From: Amycolatopsis keratiniphila subsp. keratiniphila
GTDB lineage: Bacteria > Actinomycetota > Actinomycetes > Mycobacteriales > Pseudonocardiaceae
Direction of reading: 5' to 3'
Assembly (NCBI RefSeq): GCF_001620365.2
Contig: NZ_LQMT02000020.1
Span: forward strand, 209,854-273,853
DNA: 64,000 bases
The notes beneath the pieces were generated by a model, which was not told the origin of the DNA, did not search any database, and saw nothing but the letters and a program-made list of their open reading frames with translations. Positions 1-8,150 of the stretch are shown here, piece after piece (position 1 is the first letter of the stretch; every line of letters begins with the position of its first letter). A program made the position numbers and the translations under genes.

Positions 1-125
1 CCGCCGCGCTGGTCGACGGCCCCGACGGCGCCGCCGGGCACGAGCACGACCGTCGTCCCGGTCGCCCAGCCGTCGCCGACCCGCTCGTGGTGCCCGACCA
101 GCACGCCGGGAACGTCGGTGATCAT
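1..125 (-). CDS. P1 family (DmpA/S58-type) peptidase, N-terminal fragment
   Basis: Only the first 41 codons lie in the window; the gene runs off the left edge. Translation from the ATG whose first base is 125 begins [18 protein letters not shown] and continues into a Gly-rich stretch (VLVPGGAVGAVDQRGG). This matches the start of DmpA-like N-terminal-nucleophile aminopeptidases (family S58). The start codon overlaps the DUF2017 stop codon (ATGA), so the gene is translationally coupled to clpS and DUF2017. The same order is known in mycobacteria (Rv1331-Rv1332-Rv1333). Substrate unknown; the catalytic part is outside the window. Confidence 0.75.
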   Translation of the reverse strand, partial: MITDVPGVLVGHHERVGDGWATGTTVVLVPGGAVGAVDQRG

Positions 126-679
126 GACGTCAGCGACTGGATGAGGGTCTCCTGAACCCAGGTCAGCCAGTGGTAGACGCCGAGATGCGGCGCGCGCGGA
201 TCGTCCTCGGGCAGTTCGTCGGGCATGTCCTCGGTGACGTCGAGCGCGGTGCCCAGCGCCAGCCGGACGTCGTTGAGCGCGCCCAGCCACGCGTCGGCCT
301 GCTCGAAGGTCAGCCGCACGTTCCCGCCGTCACGCGGCAGGGTGTCCAGCACGATCTTCGCGACGCCGACCTTCTTGTCCAGCAGCTCGGGCTCGTGGAT
401 CGACCGCATCGCGGCGGCCGAGTCGATGTCCTCGCGGGTCGGGTTGTCCGGGTCGAGCTTGTGGAAATCCGGCAGCAGCCGCGAAAGCACCGGGTCGTCC
501 GGCGATTCGGTCGGGCCGGTGCGGATGCCGGTCAGCTCCGCGAGCTCGTCCTGCGGCGCCTCCTCGGCGCGCGCGGTGAGCATGTCCTCCAGCTGGCTGA
601 CCAGGCCGCGCAGCACCGCGGCCTCCTGCTGCTCGAACCCGGCGACGATGGTCTCGCCCTTGCGGCGCCATCCGTTCAT
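122..679 (-). CDS. DUF2017 family protein
   Basis: This 185-residue protein has no signal peptide or membrane segment and is acidic in its first half. It matches the actinobacterial DUF2017 family (Rv1332 type), which is nearly always found directly after clpS. It overlaps clpS upstream and the P1 peptidase downstream by 4 nt each (ATGA), so the three are probably one coupled transcript. The biochemical role is unknown. By context it may relate to regulated proteolysis, which is inference only. Confidence 0.8.
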   Translation of the reverse strand: MNGWRRKGETIVAGFEQQEAAVLRGLVSQLEDMLTARAEEAPQDELAELTGIRTGPTESPDDPVLSRLLPDFHKLDPDNPTREDIDSAAAMRSIHEPELLDKKVGVAKIVLDTLPRDGGNVRLTFEQADAWLGALNDVRLALGTALDVTEDMPDELPEDDPRAPHLGVYHWLTWVQETLIQSLTS

Positions 680-984
680 GAAGGCTGCTCCATGGTCGCC
701 CAGAGGCCGGCCGCGTGCAGTTTCGCGACGTCGGTCTCCACCTTCTCCTTGGATCCGGAGGACACGATCGCCTTGCCCTTCTGGTGCACGTCGAGCATCA
801 GCTTCGTCGCGTGGTCCCGGCTGTAACCGAACAGCTTCTGGAACACGTACGTCACGTACGACATGAGGTTCACCGGATCGTTCCAGACGACCGTCCGCCA
901 GGGTTTGTCCTCAGAGACGATTTCTACTCCCTGTGGATCAACCTGCGTCTGCTCGGATGCGACAGGCGTGGACATGCACTCCAT
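676..984 (-). CDS. clpS: ATP-dependent Clp protease adaptor ClpS
   Basis: This 102-residue protein is the size of the ClpS family, which delivers N-degron substrates to ClpC/ClpA-ClpP. The core is clear: [20 protein letters not shown], then a [21 protein letters not shown] helix. The flexible N-terminal tail is about 25 residues. Translation could instead start at the ATG at 975 (MSTPVASEQ). The gene is divergent from pncB across about 65 nt and heads a coupled set with DUF2017 and the P1 peptidase. Confidence 0.93.
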   Translation of the reverse strand: MECMSTPVASEQTQVDPQGVEIVSEDKPWRTVVWNDPVNLMSYVTYVFQKLFGYSRDHATKLMLDVHQKGKAIVSSGSKEKVETDVAKLHAAGLWATMEQPS

Positions 985-1037
985 GGTGTCACGGGCCCGA
1001 TCCGGTACGGGCTGGCAGGTCCGGCCATGTGGGTGAA

Positions 1038-1043
1038 TAGGCT
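1038..1043 (+). promoter_or_regulatory. -10 box of pncB, leaderless type
   Basis: TAGGCT ends 6 nt before the pncB ATG at 1050 and no Shine-Dalgarno sequence precedes that ATG. This TANNNT-to-start spacing is the usual sign of a leaderless transcript in actinobacteria. Inferred from sequence only. Confidence 0.55.
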
Positions 1044-1049
1044 GGTGCC

Positions 1050-2354
1050 ATGGGTTTCCCCGAGGCGGCCACTGGCGCCAGCACCGCGCTGCTCACCGAC
1101 CACTACGAGCTGACCATGCTGGCCAGCGCCCTGTCCGACGGGACGGCGGACCGGCCTTGCGTCTTCGAGGTCTTCGCACGTCGTCTGCCCGACGGCCGCC
1201 GCTACGGCGTCGTCGCGGGCACCGGCCGGGTCCTCGACGCGATCGCGGACTTCCGGTTCACCGACGCCGAGCTGAGCCAGCTGGAAGCGACGGCCGTGGT
1301 CGACGACGCCACCCTTTCGTGGCTCGCTGACTACTCCTTCTCGGGGAACGTCGACGGCTACCCCGAGGGCGAGCTGTACTTCCCCGGCTCCCCGATCATG
1401 ACCGTAACCGGTTCCTTCGGCGAGGCCGTCGTGCTGGAGACGCTGATCCTCTCGATCCTCAACCACGACAGCGCGATCGCGTCCGCGGCGGCGCGGATGT
1501 CGGGCGCCGCGCACGGCAGGCCGATCATCGAGATGGGCGGCCGCCGCACGCACGAGTACGCCGCCGTCGCCGCCGCGCGGGCCGCGTACCTCTCCGGGTT
1601 CGCCACGACGTCCAACCTCGAAGCCGGGCGCCGCTACGGCATCCCGACGCGGGGCACGGTCGCGCACGCGTTCATGTTGCTGCACGACAGCGAAGAGCAG
1701 GCGTTCCGCGCGCAGGTGGACAAGATGGGCGCCGACACCACCCTCCTGGTGGACACCTACGACATCACCAAGGGCATCGAAACGGCCGTCCGGGTGGCGG
1801 GCACCGAACTCGGCGCGATCCGCATCGACTCCGGCGACGTGGGCCCGCTGGCGCGCAAGGCCCGCGAGCAACTGGACGCCCTCGGCGCCAAGGACACCCG
1901 CATCGTGGTGTCGGGCGACCTCGACGAGCACGCGATCGCGGCGCTGCGGGCGGAACCCGTCGACGCGTACGGCGTCGGCACCTCGGTCGTCACCGGTTCC
2001 GGCGCGCCGACCGCGGGGATGGTCTACAAGCTCGTCGAGGTCGACGGCAAACCGGTCGCCAAGCGCAGCGCGCACAAGGAATCCCGCGGCGGGCGGAAAT
2101 CCGCGCTGCGGCGGCACCGCGAGACCGGCACCGCCGTCGAAGAGGTGATCTGGACGGCCGCCTCGCCGGTCCCGGAACGGGGACCGAACGACCACGAATT
2201 GCAGATTCCGCTGGTCCGGGACGGCCGGACGGTGGATGATTTGCCCACGCTGGACGACGCGCGCCAGCGGCTTCGGCGGGCGCTGGTGAGCCTTCCGTGG
2301 GAAGGCCTCAAGCTCTCGCACGGGGAGCCCGCCATCCCGACCGTATTCGTCTAA
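1050..2354 (+). CDS. pncB: nicotinate phosphoribosyltransferase
   Basis: This 434-residue cytosolic enzyme converts nicotinate and PRPP to nicotinate mononucleotide in the Preiss-Handler NAD salvage pathway. The N-terminus ([16 protein letters not shown]) is typical, and EMGGRRTHE and the RIDSGD phosphate-binding segment are present. The length matches Mycobacterium PncB1. It is followed after 19 nt by pncA, which makes its substrate, and is divergent from clpS. The ATG at 1050 is supported by the -10 box just upstream. Confidence 0.95.
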   Translation: MGFPEAATGASTALLTDHYELTMLASALSDGTADRPCVFEVFARRLPDGRRYGVVAGTGRVLDAIADFRFTDAELSQLEATAVVDDATLSWLADYSFSGNVDGYPEGELYFPGSPIMTVTGSFGEAVVLETLILSILNHDSAIASAAARMSGAAHGRPIIEMGGRRTHEYAAVAAARAAYLSGFATTSNLEAGRRYGIPTRGTVAHAFMLLHDSEEQAFRAQVDKMGADTTLLVDTYDITKGIETAVRVAGTELGAIRIDSGDVGPLARKAREQLDALGAKDTRIVVSGDLDEHAIAALRAEPVDAYGVGTSVVTGSGAPTAGMVYKLVEVDGKPVAKRSAHKESRGGRKSALRRHRETGTAVEEVIWTAASPVPERGPNDHELQIPLVRDGRTVDDLPTLDDARQRLRRALVSLPWEGLKLSHGEPAIPTVFV

Positions 2355-2373
2355 AGAGACTCAGGAGCAACAC

Positions 2374-2949
2374 ATGGGGACCGCCTTGATCGTGGTCGAT
2401 GTGCAGAACGACTTCTGCGAAGGCGGGTCGCTCGGCCTGCCCGGTGGCGCCGCCGCCGCCGAAGCGATCTCCAAGCAGGCCGCGGAGGGTGGCTACGCGC
2501 ACGTCGTCGCCACTCGCGACTACCACATCGACCCGGGCGACCACTTCAGCGAGACGCCGGACTTCAAGGACAGCTGGCCGCGGCACTGCGTCGCGGGCAC
2601 CTCCGGCGCGTCGTTCCACCCCGCGCTCGACGTGGTCCCGATCAGCGAGGTGTTCTCCAAGGGCGAGTACACGGCCGCGTACTCCGGCTTCGAGGGCAAC
2701 GCGCGCGACGGCAAGACACTCGACGCGTGGCTGAAGGAGCACGACGTCACCGAGGTCGACGTCGTCGGCATCGCGACCGACTTCTGCGTCCGCGCGACGG
2801 CGCTCGACGCGGCGAAGGCGGGCTTCACCGTGCGGGTGCTGCTCGACCTCACGGTCGGCGGTTCGCAGCCGACGGTCGACGCCGCGCTGAAGGACTTCGA
2901 CGAGGCGGGCGTGACCTACACCGGGAAGGCGCCGGTCCCCGCCGCATGA
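2374..2949 (+). CDS. pncA: nicotinamidase (isochorismatase superfamily)
   Basis: This 191-residue enzyme hydrolyses nicotinamide to nicotinate, feeding PncB. The expected catalytic triad is visible: D9 in IVVDVQNDF, K96 in FSKGEY, and C138 in GIATDFCVRAT. Metal ligands D50, H51 and H57 lie in DYHIDPGDHF. In mycobacteria this family also activates pyrazinamide. The gene sits in the pncB operon, and its TGA overlaps the ATG of the downstream aldolase. Confidence 0.95.
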   Translation: MGTALIVVDVQNDFCEGGSLGLPGGAAAAEAISKQAAEGGYAHVVATRDYHIDPGDHFSETPDFKDSWPRHCVAGTSGASFHPALDVVPISEVFSKGEYTAAYSGFEGNARDGKTLDAWLKEHDVTEVDVVGIATDFCVRATALDAAKAGFTVRVLLDLTVGGSQPTVDAALKDFDEAGVTYTGKAPVPAA

Positions 2950-3599
2950 TCCAGCACGACCTCCAGGACACCTTGATCGAAAACCGGCTGGTCGCGATCC
3001 TGCGGGCCGCGGACGCGAGCCGGTTCGCCGACGCCGCGACGGTGCTGCACGCGGCGGGCGTGCGGGTGCTCGAAGCGGCGTTGACCACGCCGGGCGCCAC
3101 GGACGCCATCTCGACCATCCGGAAGAAGCTCGGCGACGACGCGTACGTCGGCGCCGGGAGCGTGCGCGAGGTGTCCGATGTGGACAAAGCGGCGGACGCC
3201 GGTGCGACGTTCCTGGTCACGCCGACGGTGAACCCGCTGGTCATGGAGCGCGCGCACGAACGCGGGCTGCCGGTGATCTGCGGCGCGCTGACCCCGACCG
3301 AGATCGACCAGGCATGGCGTCTCGGCGCGGCGGCGGTGAAGGTGTTCCCGATCGCGGCCGTCGGGGGCATCGCGTACCTGCGGGCAATCCGGGCGCCGAT
3401 GCCGGACATCCCGCTCGTCCCCACGGGCGGCGTCCACCTGGCCGAAGTCGCGAAGTACCTCGAGTCGGGCTCGATCGCCGTCGCGGCCGCCACTCCGCTG
3501 GTCGGCGACGCGCTCACCTCCAGTGGCTCGCTGACCGACCTCGCGACCCGGGCGGGCGAGTTCGTCGCCGCGGCCGCGAAGTACGTCTCGCGCACCTGA
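2946..3599 (+). CDS. eda: KDPG/KHG-family aldolase
   Basis: This 217-residue protein of the 2-dehydro-3-deoxy-phosphogluconate / 4-hydroxy-2-oxoglutarate aldolase family starts MIQHDLQDTLIENRLVAILR. The Schiff-base lysine lies in AAAVKVFPI, and the phosphate-binding VPTGGV segment follows. The ATG overlaps the pncA stop (ATGA), so it is the last gene of pncB-pncA-eda. No other Entner-Doudoroff gene is nearby, so the substrate (KDPG, KHG or a related keto acid) is not settled. A long palindrome begins one base after the stop. Confidence 0.88.
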   Translation: MIQHDLQDTLIENRLVAILRAADASRFADAATVLHAAGVRVLEAALTTPGATDAISTIRKKLGDDAYVGAGSVREVSDVDKAADAGATFLVTPTVNPLVMERAHERGLPVICGALTPTEIDQAWRLGAAAVKVFPIAAVGGIAYLRAIRAPMPDIPLVPTGGVHLAEVAKYLESGSIAVAAATPLVGDALTSSGSLTDLATRAGEFVAAAAKYVSRT

Positions 3600-3600
3600 C

Positions 3601-3662
3601 GCGTTTCGTCCTCTGAATGCGGTACTTGCGTGTGCAAGGACCGCATTCAGAGGACGAAACGC
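3601..3662. repeat. Long palindrome, TTTAGTCCTCTGAATGCGG family
   Basis: Two 29-nt arms (3601-3629 and 3634-3662) pair with a single mismatch around a 4-nt loop. The outer 22 nt of each arm match elements at 14737-14854 and 51612-51633. It lies between convergent genes, 1 nt after the eda stop and 7 nt before the stop of the secreted protein. It probably acts as a bidirectional terminator. Confidence 0.8.
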
Positions 3663-3669
3663 GGGAGGG

Positions 3670-4335
3670 TCAGGGCTTCTTCTTACCGTACGGGTCGCAG
3701 CGCGCGGTCCCGAGGTAGATGTCGCCCTTCGCCGGTCCGCCGCCCTGCGGGAACAGCTTGATGTGCAGCATGTGCGTCACGAGGCTGCCGTCGGGCGGCG
3801 TCGGCGTGACGGTCTCGTTGACCGTGAGCGACGCCAGCGCCGTCCCGCCCTTGCCGCCGGCGATGGTCAGCCGGTAGTTCTGCGGGATGTTCTCCGGCAG
3901 CGTGAACCCGCTGACGTCGCCGAACTCGATGTAGCCGAGGCTGCCGTCCTGGGTGGTGCTGCATTTGGCCATGAACGTGCGGACCTTGAGCACCGGGCCG
4001 CCGAACCGCTTGAGCAGGGTGGTCTCGAAGCGCCGCCCGGCCGCCTCGCCGATCGCCGCCGCGCCGTTCCGGCCGCAGCGCGACTCACCGCCGCCGAACC
4101 GGGCGAAGTCGCCGGTGGACCCGCCCTGGGTCTTCGCGTTCAAGGGACCGTCGACGTCGCACGGCGCCAGCTCGCCGGTGACCACGTGCTCGCCGCCGAT
4201 CTCCACGTCGAGCGAACCCACCGACGCGGACGCCGTCGCGGGCACCGGATCGGCCGACGCGACCGCCGGGCCTCCGGTCACCAGCGCCCCGGTCAGCATC
4301 GTCACCGACAACAGCCTCGAAACGGGTTTCCTCAT
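3670..4335 (-). CDS. secreted protein of unknown function
   Basis: This 221-residue protein starts at the ATG at 4335 with a Sec signal peptide: MRKPVSRLL, a hydrophobic run, then cleavage near AVASA-DPVPA. The mature part is beta-rich, with Cys residues near ELAPCDVD, GESRCGRNG, MAKCSTTQ and TARCDPYG that could form two disulfides. I do not recognise the family. It is convergent with eda, and the palindrome between them likely terminates both transcripts. An upstream extension of the frame to 4431 lacks support and would bury the signal peptide. Confidence 0.65.
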   Translation of the reverse strand: MRKPVSRLLSVTMLTGALVTGGPAVASADPVPATASASVGSLDVEIGGEHVVTGELAPCDVDGPLNAKTQGGSTGDFARFGGGESRCGRNGAAAIGEAAGRRFETTLLKRFGGPVLKVRTFMAKCSTTQDGSLGYIEFGDVSGFTLPENIPQNYRLTIAGGKGGTALASLTVNETVTPTPPDGSLVTHMLHIKLFPQGGGPAKGDIYLGTARCDPYGKKKP

Positions 4336-4436
4336 GTCCGGCAGCCTCCACCAACCGCCTGCCCCGTGCAGGGTCGTGCACCCGGTCGAGTGGATCGTGA
4401 GGTGCCCGACATTCGGTCCGCGTGCCGCCATCTGAC

Positions 4437-4452
4437 GTTAACCTCGGTTCAC
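4437..4452. promoter_or_regulatory. Candidate biotin-responsive operator upstream of bioY
   Basis: GTTAACC-TC-GGTTCAC is an inverted repeat with one mismatch, centred about 33 nt before the bioY GTG. Actinobacterial biotin genes are often controlled by BioQ/BirA-like repressors at such sites. The regulator assignment is inference. Confidence 0.4.
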
Positions 4453-4477
4453 ATTCGTGTACTCATAGGAGGTCTGA

Positions 4478-5068
4478 GTGTCTTCGCTGTCCGTGACCGG
4501 CACCCGCCCGGTTCTCGCCGACCTCGTTCCCGGCGCCCTGGTCCGTGACGCGGTCCTGGTCGCCGGTGGTGCCGCCCTGACCGGCGCGGCCGCGCAGATC
4601 CTGATCCCGGTGCCCGGCTCGCCGGTGCCGATGACCGGCCAGACCTTCGCCGCCCTGCTGGTCGGCGCCGCACTCGGCTGGAAGCGCGGCGCGCTGTCGA
4701 TGGCGCTGTACCTCGCCGTCGGCGCGGCCGGGTTCGGCTGGTTCCAGAACGGTTCTTCGGGCCTGTTCGGCGCCAGCGCCGGCTACATCGTCGGCTTCGT
4801 GCTCGCGGGCGCACTGGTGGGCGCGCTCGCCGGCCGCGGCGGGGACCGCACGCCGCTGCGCACGGCGGGGACGATGGTGCTGGGCAACCTCGCCATCTAC
4901 TCGGTCGGTGTGCCGTGGCTGATGGCGTCGACCGGCATGGGCCTGTCGACCGCGCTCGAGAAGGGTGTCGTGCCGTTCCTGATCGGGGACGCGCTGAAGA
5001 TCGCCGCCGCCGCGGCGCTGCTTCCGGGCACCTGGGCGCTGGTCTCGCGCTTCCGCAAGGAGTCGTGA
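4478..5068 (+). CDS. bioY: biotin transporter BioY (ECF S component)
   Basis: This 196-residue integral membrane protein has about six hydrophobic segments. It carries the BioY signature PVPMTGQTFAALLVGAALGW and a second conserved segment FGASAGYIVGFVLAG. It takes up biotin, alone or with a shared ECF energizing module. No ecfA/ecfT genes are adjacent, so it is solitary here. The GTG start has a strong AGGAGG ribosome site at 4467-4472. A palindromic operator candidate lies just upstream. Confidence 0.93.
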   Translation: MSSLSVTGTRPVLADLVPGALVRDAVLVAGGAALTGAAAQILIPVPGSPVPMTGQTFAALLVGAALGWKRGALSMALYLAVGAAGFGWFQNGSSGLFGASAGYIVGFVLAGALVGALAGRGGDRTPLRTAGTMVLGNLAIYSVGVPWLMASTGMGLSTALEKGVVPFLIGDALKIAAAAALLPGTWALVSRFRKES

Positions 5069-5097
5069 CCGGCCCTTTCACCGCCCCACGAGCTGCC

Positions 5098-5144
5098 ATG
5101 AACGGTCCGTTCCTTGCAAATTTCGCAAGGAACGGACCGTTCAT
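5098..5144. repeat. Nested-core hairpin (GAACG-GTC-CGTTC core)
   Basis: Perfect 20-nt arms (5098-5117, 5125-5144) flank a 7-nt loop, starting 29 nt after the bioY stop. Each arm contains the sub-palindrome GAACG-GTC-CGTTC. The core is identical to the element at 7669-7723. It lies between co-directional bioY and dinG, so it is probably the bioY terminator. Confidence 0.8.
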
Positions 5145-5193
5145 TGCACGGGGCGGACGATCTTGACGGTGCCCCCGGCTATCGTCTTGTCCC

Positions 5194-7251
5194 GTGCCCT
5201 CCCGTGCTGATTTCCCCGGTGTCCTCGAACTCCTGACCCACGCGGTCGAGTCCGTGGGCGGTGCCGAGCGCGAGGGCCAGGTCAAGATGGCGGACGCCGT
5301 CGGCCGCGCCATCCGCACCGGCGAGCATCTGGCCGTCCAGGCGGGCACGGGCACCGGGAAATCGTTGGCCTACCTCGTCCCCGCGATCCGGCACGCGGTC
5401 GAGAAGGAGGCCACGGTCGTGGTCTCCACGGCCACCATCGCGCTGCAGCGCCAGCTCGTCGACCGGGATCTCCCCCGGCTGGCGAAGGCACTCAAGAAGC
5501 CCCTCGGCCGCGAGCCCACCTTCGCGATCCTCAAGGGCCGCCGTAACTACCTCTGCCTCCACCGGCTCGATTCCGGCGCCCCGGACGAGCCGGAAGACCA
5601 GCAGCTGTTCGACCCGTTCGCCGTCTCCCGGCTCGGCAAGGAGGTCACCCGGCTGCGGGAATGGTCCTCCGACACCGAAACCGGCGATCGCGACGAGCTG
5701 GTCCCCGGCGTCTCGGACCAGGCGTGGCGCCAGGTGTCCGTCACCGCCAAGGAATGCCTGGGCGCGTCTCGCTGTCCCATCGGCACGGACTGTTTCGCCG
5801 AGCGGTCCCGCGCCGAGGCGGGCAAGGCCGACGTCGTGATCACCAACCACGCGCTGCTGGCGATCGACGCGCTGCAGGGCTATCAGGTGCTCCCCGAGCA
5901 CGATCTGGTGATCATCGACGAGGCGCACGACCTGGTGGACCGCGTGACCTCGGTGGCGACCGGCGAGCTGACCAGCGGCATGGTCTCCGCCGCCGCCCGG
6001 CGCTGCGGGAAACTGGTCGACGACGAGGTCGCCGATCAGCTGCTGGAGGCGAGCGACGGGTTGGCGCTGATCCTCGACGACCTGCCCTCGGGCCGTATGG
6101 ACTCGCTGCCGCAGGCCCTCACCGGCGCGATCCCCGCGGTCCGCGACGCCGCGCATCGCTGCCTCACCTCGCTCGGTAAGGACCGCAAGGAGGACGTCGA
6201 CGAGGCCACGGCCCGCAAGCTCGCGCGATCGCTGCTCGAAGAAGTCCACGACACCGCGGTCCGCCTGCTCGAGGCCTTCGACGACGACAAGGCGCATCAG
6301 CGTGACGTCGTCTGGCTGACCGGGGACCGTTTCTCCACGAACCCGCGCCCGCCCGCGCTGAAGGTCGCTCCGCTGGGTGTCGCCGGCCTGCTGCGGGAGC
6401 GGGTTTTCAACCAGCACACGACCGTCCTCACCTCGGCGACGCTGACCTTGGGCGGCACGTTCGACACCATGGCTCGCCAATGGGGTCTCCCGCCCGGCGG
6501 GGCCAGGGTCGAGAAGGCGCCGGGCGCGGCGACGGACAAGGCCGCCCCCGCGGACAGTGACGAGGCCGACGGCCCGAAGTGGACCGGCCTCGACGTCGGT
6601 TCGCCGTTCGACCACAAACGCAACGGCATCCTTTACCTGGCCAAACACCTGCCGCCGCCGGGCAGGGACGGGTTGCAGCCTTCGACCATGGACGAGCTGG
6701 CCGAGCTCATCGAGGCCGCGGGCGGGCGCACGCTCGGCCTGTTCTCCTCGATGCGCGCGGCGAAGCAGGCGACGGAGGAGATGCGGGAGCGGCTCGACCT
6801 GCCGATCCTCTGCCAGGGCGACGACGCCACCGGCCTGCTGGTGCAGAAGTTCTCCGAGGACGCGCGCACCTGCCTGTTCGGCACGCTGTCGCTGTGGCAG
6901 GGCGTCGATGTTCCCGGGCCGTCGCTCCAGCTCGTCGTGGTCGACAGGATCCCGTTCCCCCGCCCGGACGATCCGGTCTCGTCGGCCCGGCAGCGGGCCG
7001 TGGAAGCCAGGGGCGGCAACGGGTTCCTCACCGTCGCGGCCACGCATGCCGCGCTGCTGCTCGCGCAGGGCACCGGACGGCTGCACCGTTCGGTCACCGA
7101 TCGCGGGGTCGTGGCGATCCTGGATTCGCGGCTGGCCACCGCCCGCTACGGCGGATTCCTCCGTGCCTCGCTGCCGCCGTTCTGGCCGACCATGGACCCG
7201 AAGGTCGCCCGCGACGCGCTGCGCCGCCTCGACGCGGCCGCCCCGGCCTGA
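5194..7251 (+). CDS. dinG: DinG/XPD-family ATP-dependent DNA helicase
   Basis: This 685-residue superfamily 2 helicase has Walker A GTGTGKS at 51-57 and DEAH at 242-245. Four cysteines (C121, C188, C194, C200) are spaced as in the Fe-S domain of DinG/XPD. The C-terminal motif VI region contains AQGTGRLHR. It is expected to unwind 5'-overhang DNA, R-loops or D-loops in repair. The position beside pncB/clpS matches mycobacterial Rv1329c. The GTG start at 5194 follows a TATCGT box by 8 nt. Confidence 0.92.
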   Translation: MPSRADFPGVLELLTHAVESVGGAEREGQVKMADAVGRAIRTGEHLAVQAGTGTGKSLAYLVPAIRHAVEKEATVVVSTATIALQRQLVDRDLPRLAKALKKPLGREPTFAILKGRRNYLCLHRLDSGAPDEPEDQQLFDPFAVSRLGKEVTRLREWSSDTETGDRDELVPGVSDQAWRQVSVTAKECLGASRCPIGTDCFAERSRAEAGKADVVITNHALLAIDALQGYQVLPEHDLVIIDEAHDLVDRVTSVATGELTSGMVSAAARRCGKLVDDEVADQLLEASDGLALILDDLPSGRMDSLPQALTGAIPAVRDAAHRCLTSLGKDRKEDVDEATARKLARSLLEEVHDTAVRLLEAFDDDKAHQRDVVWLTGDRFSTNPRPPALKVAPLGVAGLLRERVFNQHTTVLTSATLTLGGTFDTMARQWGLPPGGARVEKAPGAATDKAAPADSDEADGPKWTGLDVGSPFDHKRNGILYLAKHLPPPGRDGLQPSTMDELAELIEAAGGRTLGLFSSMRAAKQATEEMRERLDLPILCQGDDATGLLVQKFSEDARTCLFGTLSLWQGVDVPGPSLQLVVVDRIPFPRPDDPVSSARQRAVEARGGNGFLTVAATHAALLLAQGTGRLHRSVTDRGVVAILDSRLATARYGGFLRASLPPFWPTMDPKVARDALRRLDAAAPA

Positions 7252-7308
7252 GTGGCCTGGAACACGGCCGAGTACCGTTAACGGAACGCCGAAGACAGGG
7301 AGAACCGG

Positions 7309-7662
7309 TTGTCCCAGGAGTCGCCCAACGCACAATCCCGGACCGTCAGCGTCGATGACACCGGAGTGCGGCGCCAGCTCGCGGACGGCAGCGAAGAAGC
7401 CGTCACGTGGTCCGAGCTGTCCGCGGTGGTGGTCAGAGTGATCCCTGAAGGCCCGTGGAAGGAAGACGTCTTCTTCATGCTCGCCGGCGCCGACGGGAAG
7501 GGCACCGCGATCCCCAGCGGCGACCCGGCCGCCGACGCGCTGATCGAGCGGTTGCAGACACTGCCCGGCTTCGACAACGAGAAGTTCATCGAGGCCATGA
7601 CCACCGACGCCGACGAGGCGTACGTGGTCTGGAGCGCCGAAGGCCACGCCGCCAAACACTGA
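7309..7662 (+). CDS. conserved hypothetical protein
   Basis: This 117-residue soluble protein has no signal peptide or recognised domain. It contains an ELSAVVVRVIPEGPWKEDVFF segment and a conserved-looking LQTLPGFDNEKFIEAM helix, and ends EAYVVWSAEGHAAKH. The TTG start is chosen because AGACAGGGAGA lies just upstream and the frame has good GC3 bias. It is convergent with the OsmC gene, with a perfect 27-bp-arm hairpin 7 nt after its stop. Similar short proteins occur in actinomycetes. Function unknown. Confidence 0.6.
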   Translation: MSQESPNAQSRTVSVDDTGVRRQLADGSEEAVTWSELSAVVVRVIPEGPWKEDVFFMLAGADGKGTAIPSGDPAADALIERLQTLPGFDNEKFIEAMTTDADEAYVVWSAEGHAAKH

Positions 7663-7668
7663 GCCGAG

Positions 7669-7723
7669 TGCTATGAACGGTCCGTTCCTTGCAAATTTTG
7701 CAAGGAACGGACCGTTCATAGCA
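7669..7723. repeat. Nested-core hairpin (GAACG-GTC-CGTTC core)
   Basis: Two perfect 27-nt arms (7669-7695, 7697-7723) with one base between them form one of the longest perfect palindromes in the window. It sits between convergent genes, 7 nt after one stop and 11 nt from the other. The central 40 nt are nearly the same as at 5098-5144. Confidence 0.85.
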
Positions 7724-7734
7724 TCCGGAGGCGG

Positions 7735-8139
7735 CTACTCGACGGGGAAGCTTTCCGTGACCGGGATGCCCTTCTTCAGCGTCCGGCTCACCGTGCACAG
7801 CCGCTCGATGGCGCGATCCACCGCCGCCGCCAGAGCCTCGCGCTCCGAAGCGGGCAGCGAGGACACGTCGACATCGAAGGCCACATGGACCGCGTCGAGC
7901 TCCGAAGCGTCTTCGCGCCGATCCGCGGTCACACCGACCCGGAACTTCGAGTCCTCACCGATCCGGCGCGTGATGAGGTTCTCGGCGGTGACGGCCGAAC
8001 AGCCCGCCGCCGCGATCTGCAGCAGTTCGGCGGGTGAGAAGGCGCCCTCGGCGCCCTTGCGGCCGATCACGACCTCGGCACCGCGTTCGTTGCGGCCGAT
8101 GAAGCGATGCTCACCGTCGCGCTGGACTTCCAAAGACAC
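7735..8139 (-). CDS. OsmC family protein
   Basis: This 134-residue protein is of the OsmC/Ohr superfamily of thiol peroxidases acting on organic hydroperoxides. The typical core FSPAELLQIAAAGCSAVTAENL carries one conserved Cys. The second Cys is in RAIERLCTVSRTLKKG, as in OsmC subtype proteins. The GTG at 8139 gives the usual VSLEVQRDGEHRF start and is preceded by AAAGGGAAG. It begins 11 nt after the kinase stop on the same strand, so the two may be co-transcribed. Confidence 0.85.
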   Translation of the reverse strand: MSLEVQRDGEHRFIGRNERGAEVVIGRKGAEGAFSPAELLQIAAAGCSAVTAENLITRRIGEDSKFRVGVTADRREDASELDAVHVAFDVDVSSLPASEREALAAAVDRAIERLCTVSRTLKKGIPVTESFPVE

Positions 8140-8150
8140 GGTCTTCCCTT

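Noticed and set aside
4437-4477. A riboswitch upstream of bioY
   Set aside because: The leader is too short for a known riboswitch and no biotin riboswitch class is established. A protein operator is the simpler reading.
5098-7723. Short open frames beginning MNGPFLANFARNGPFIA or similar at several hairpins, as if a repeated small peptide
   Set aside because: They arise on both strands from palindromic DNA. No ribosome site or codon bias supports translation, and the repeated peptide pattern is explained by the hairpin core.
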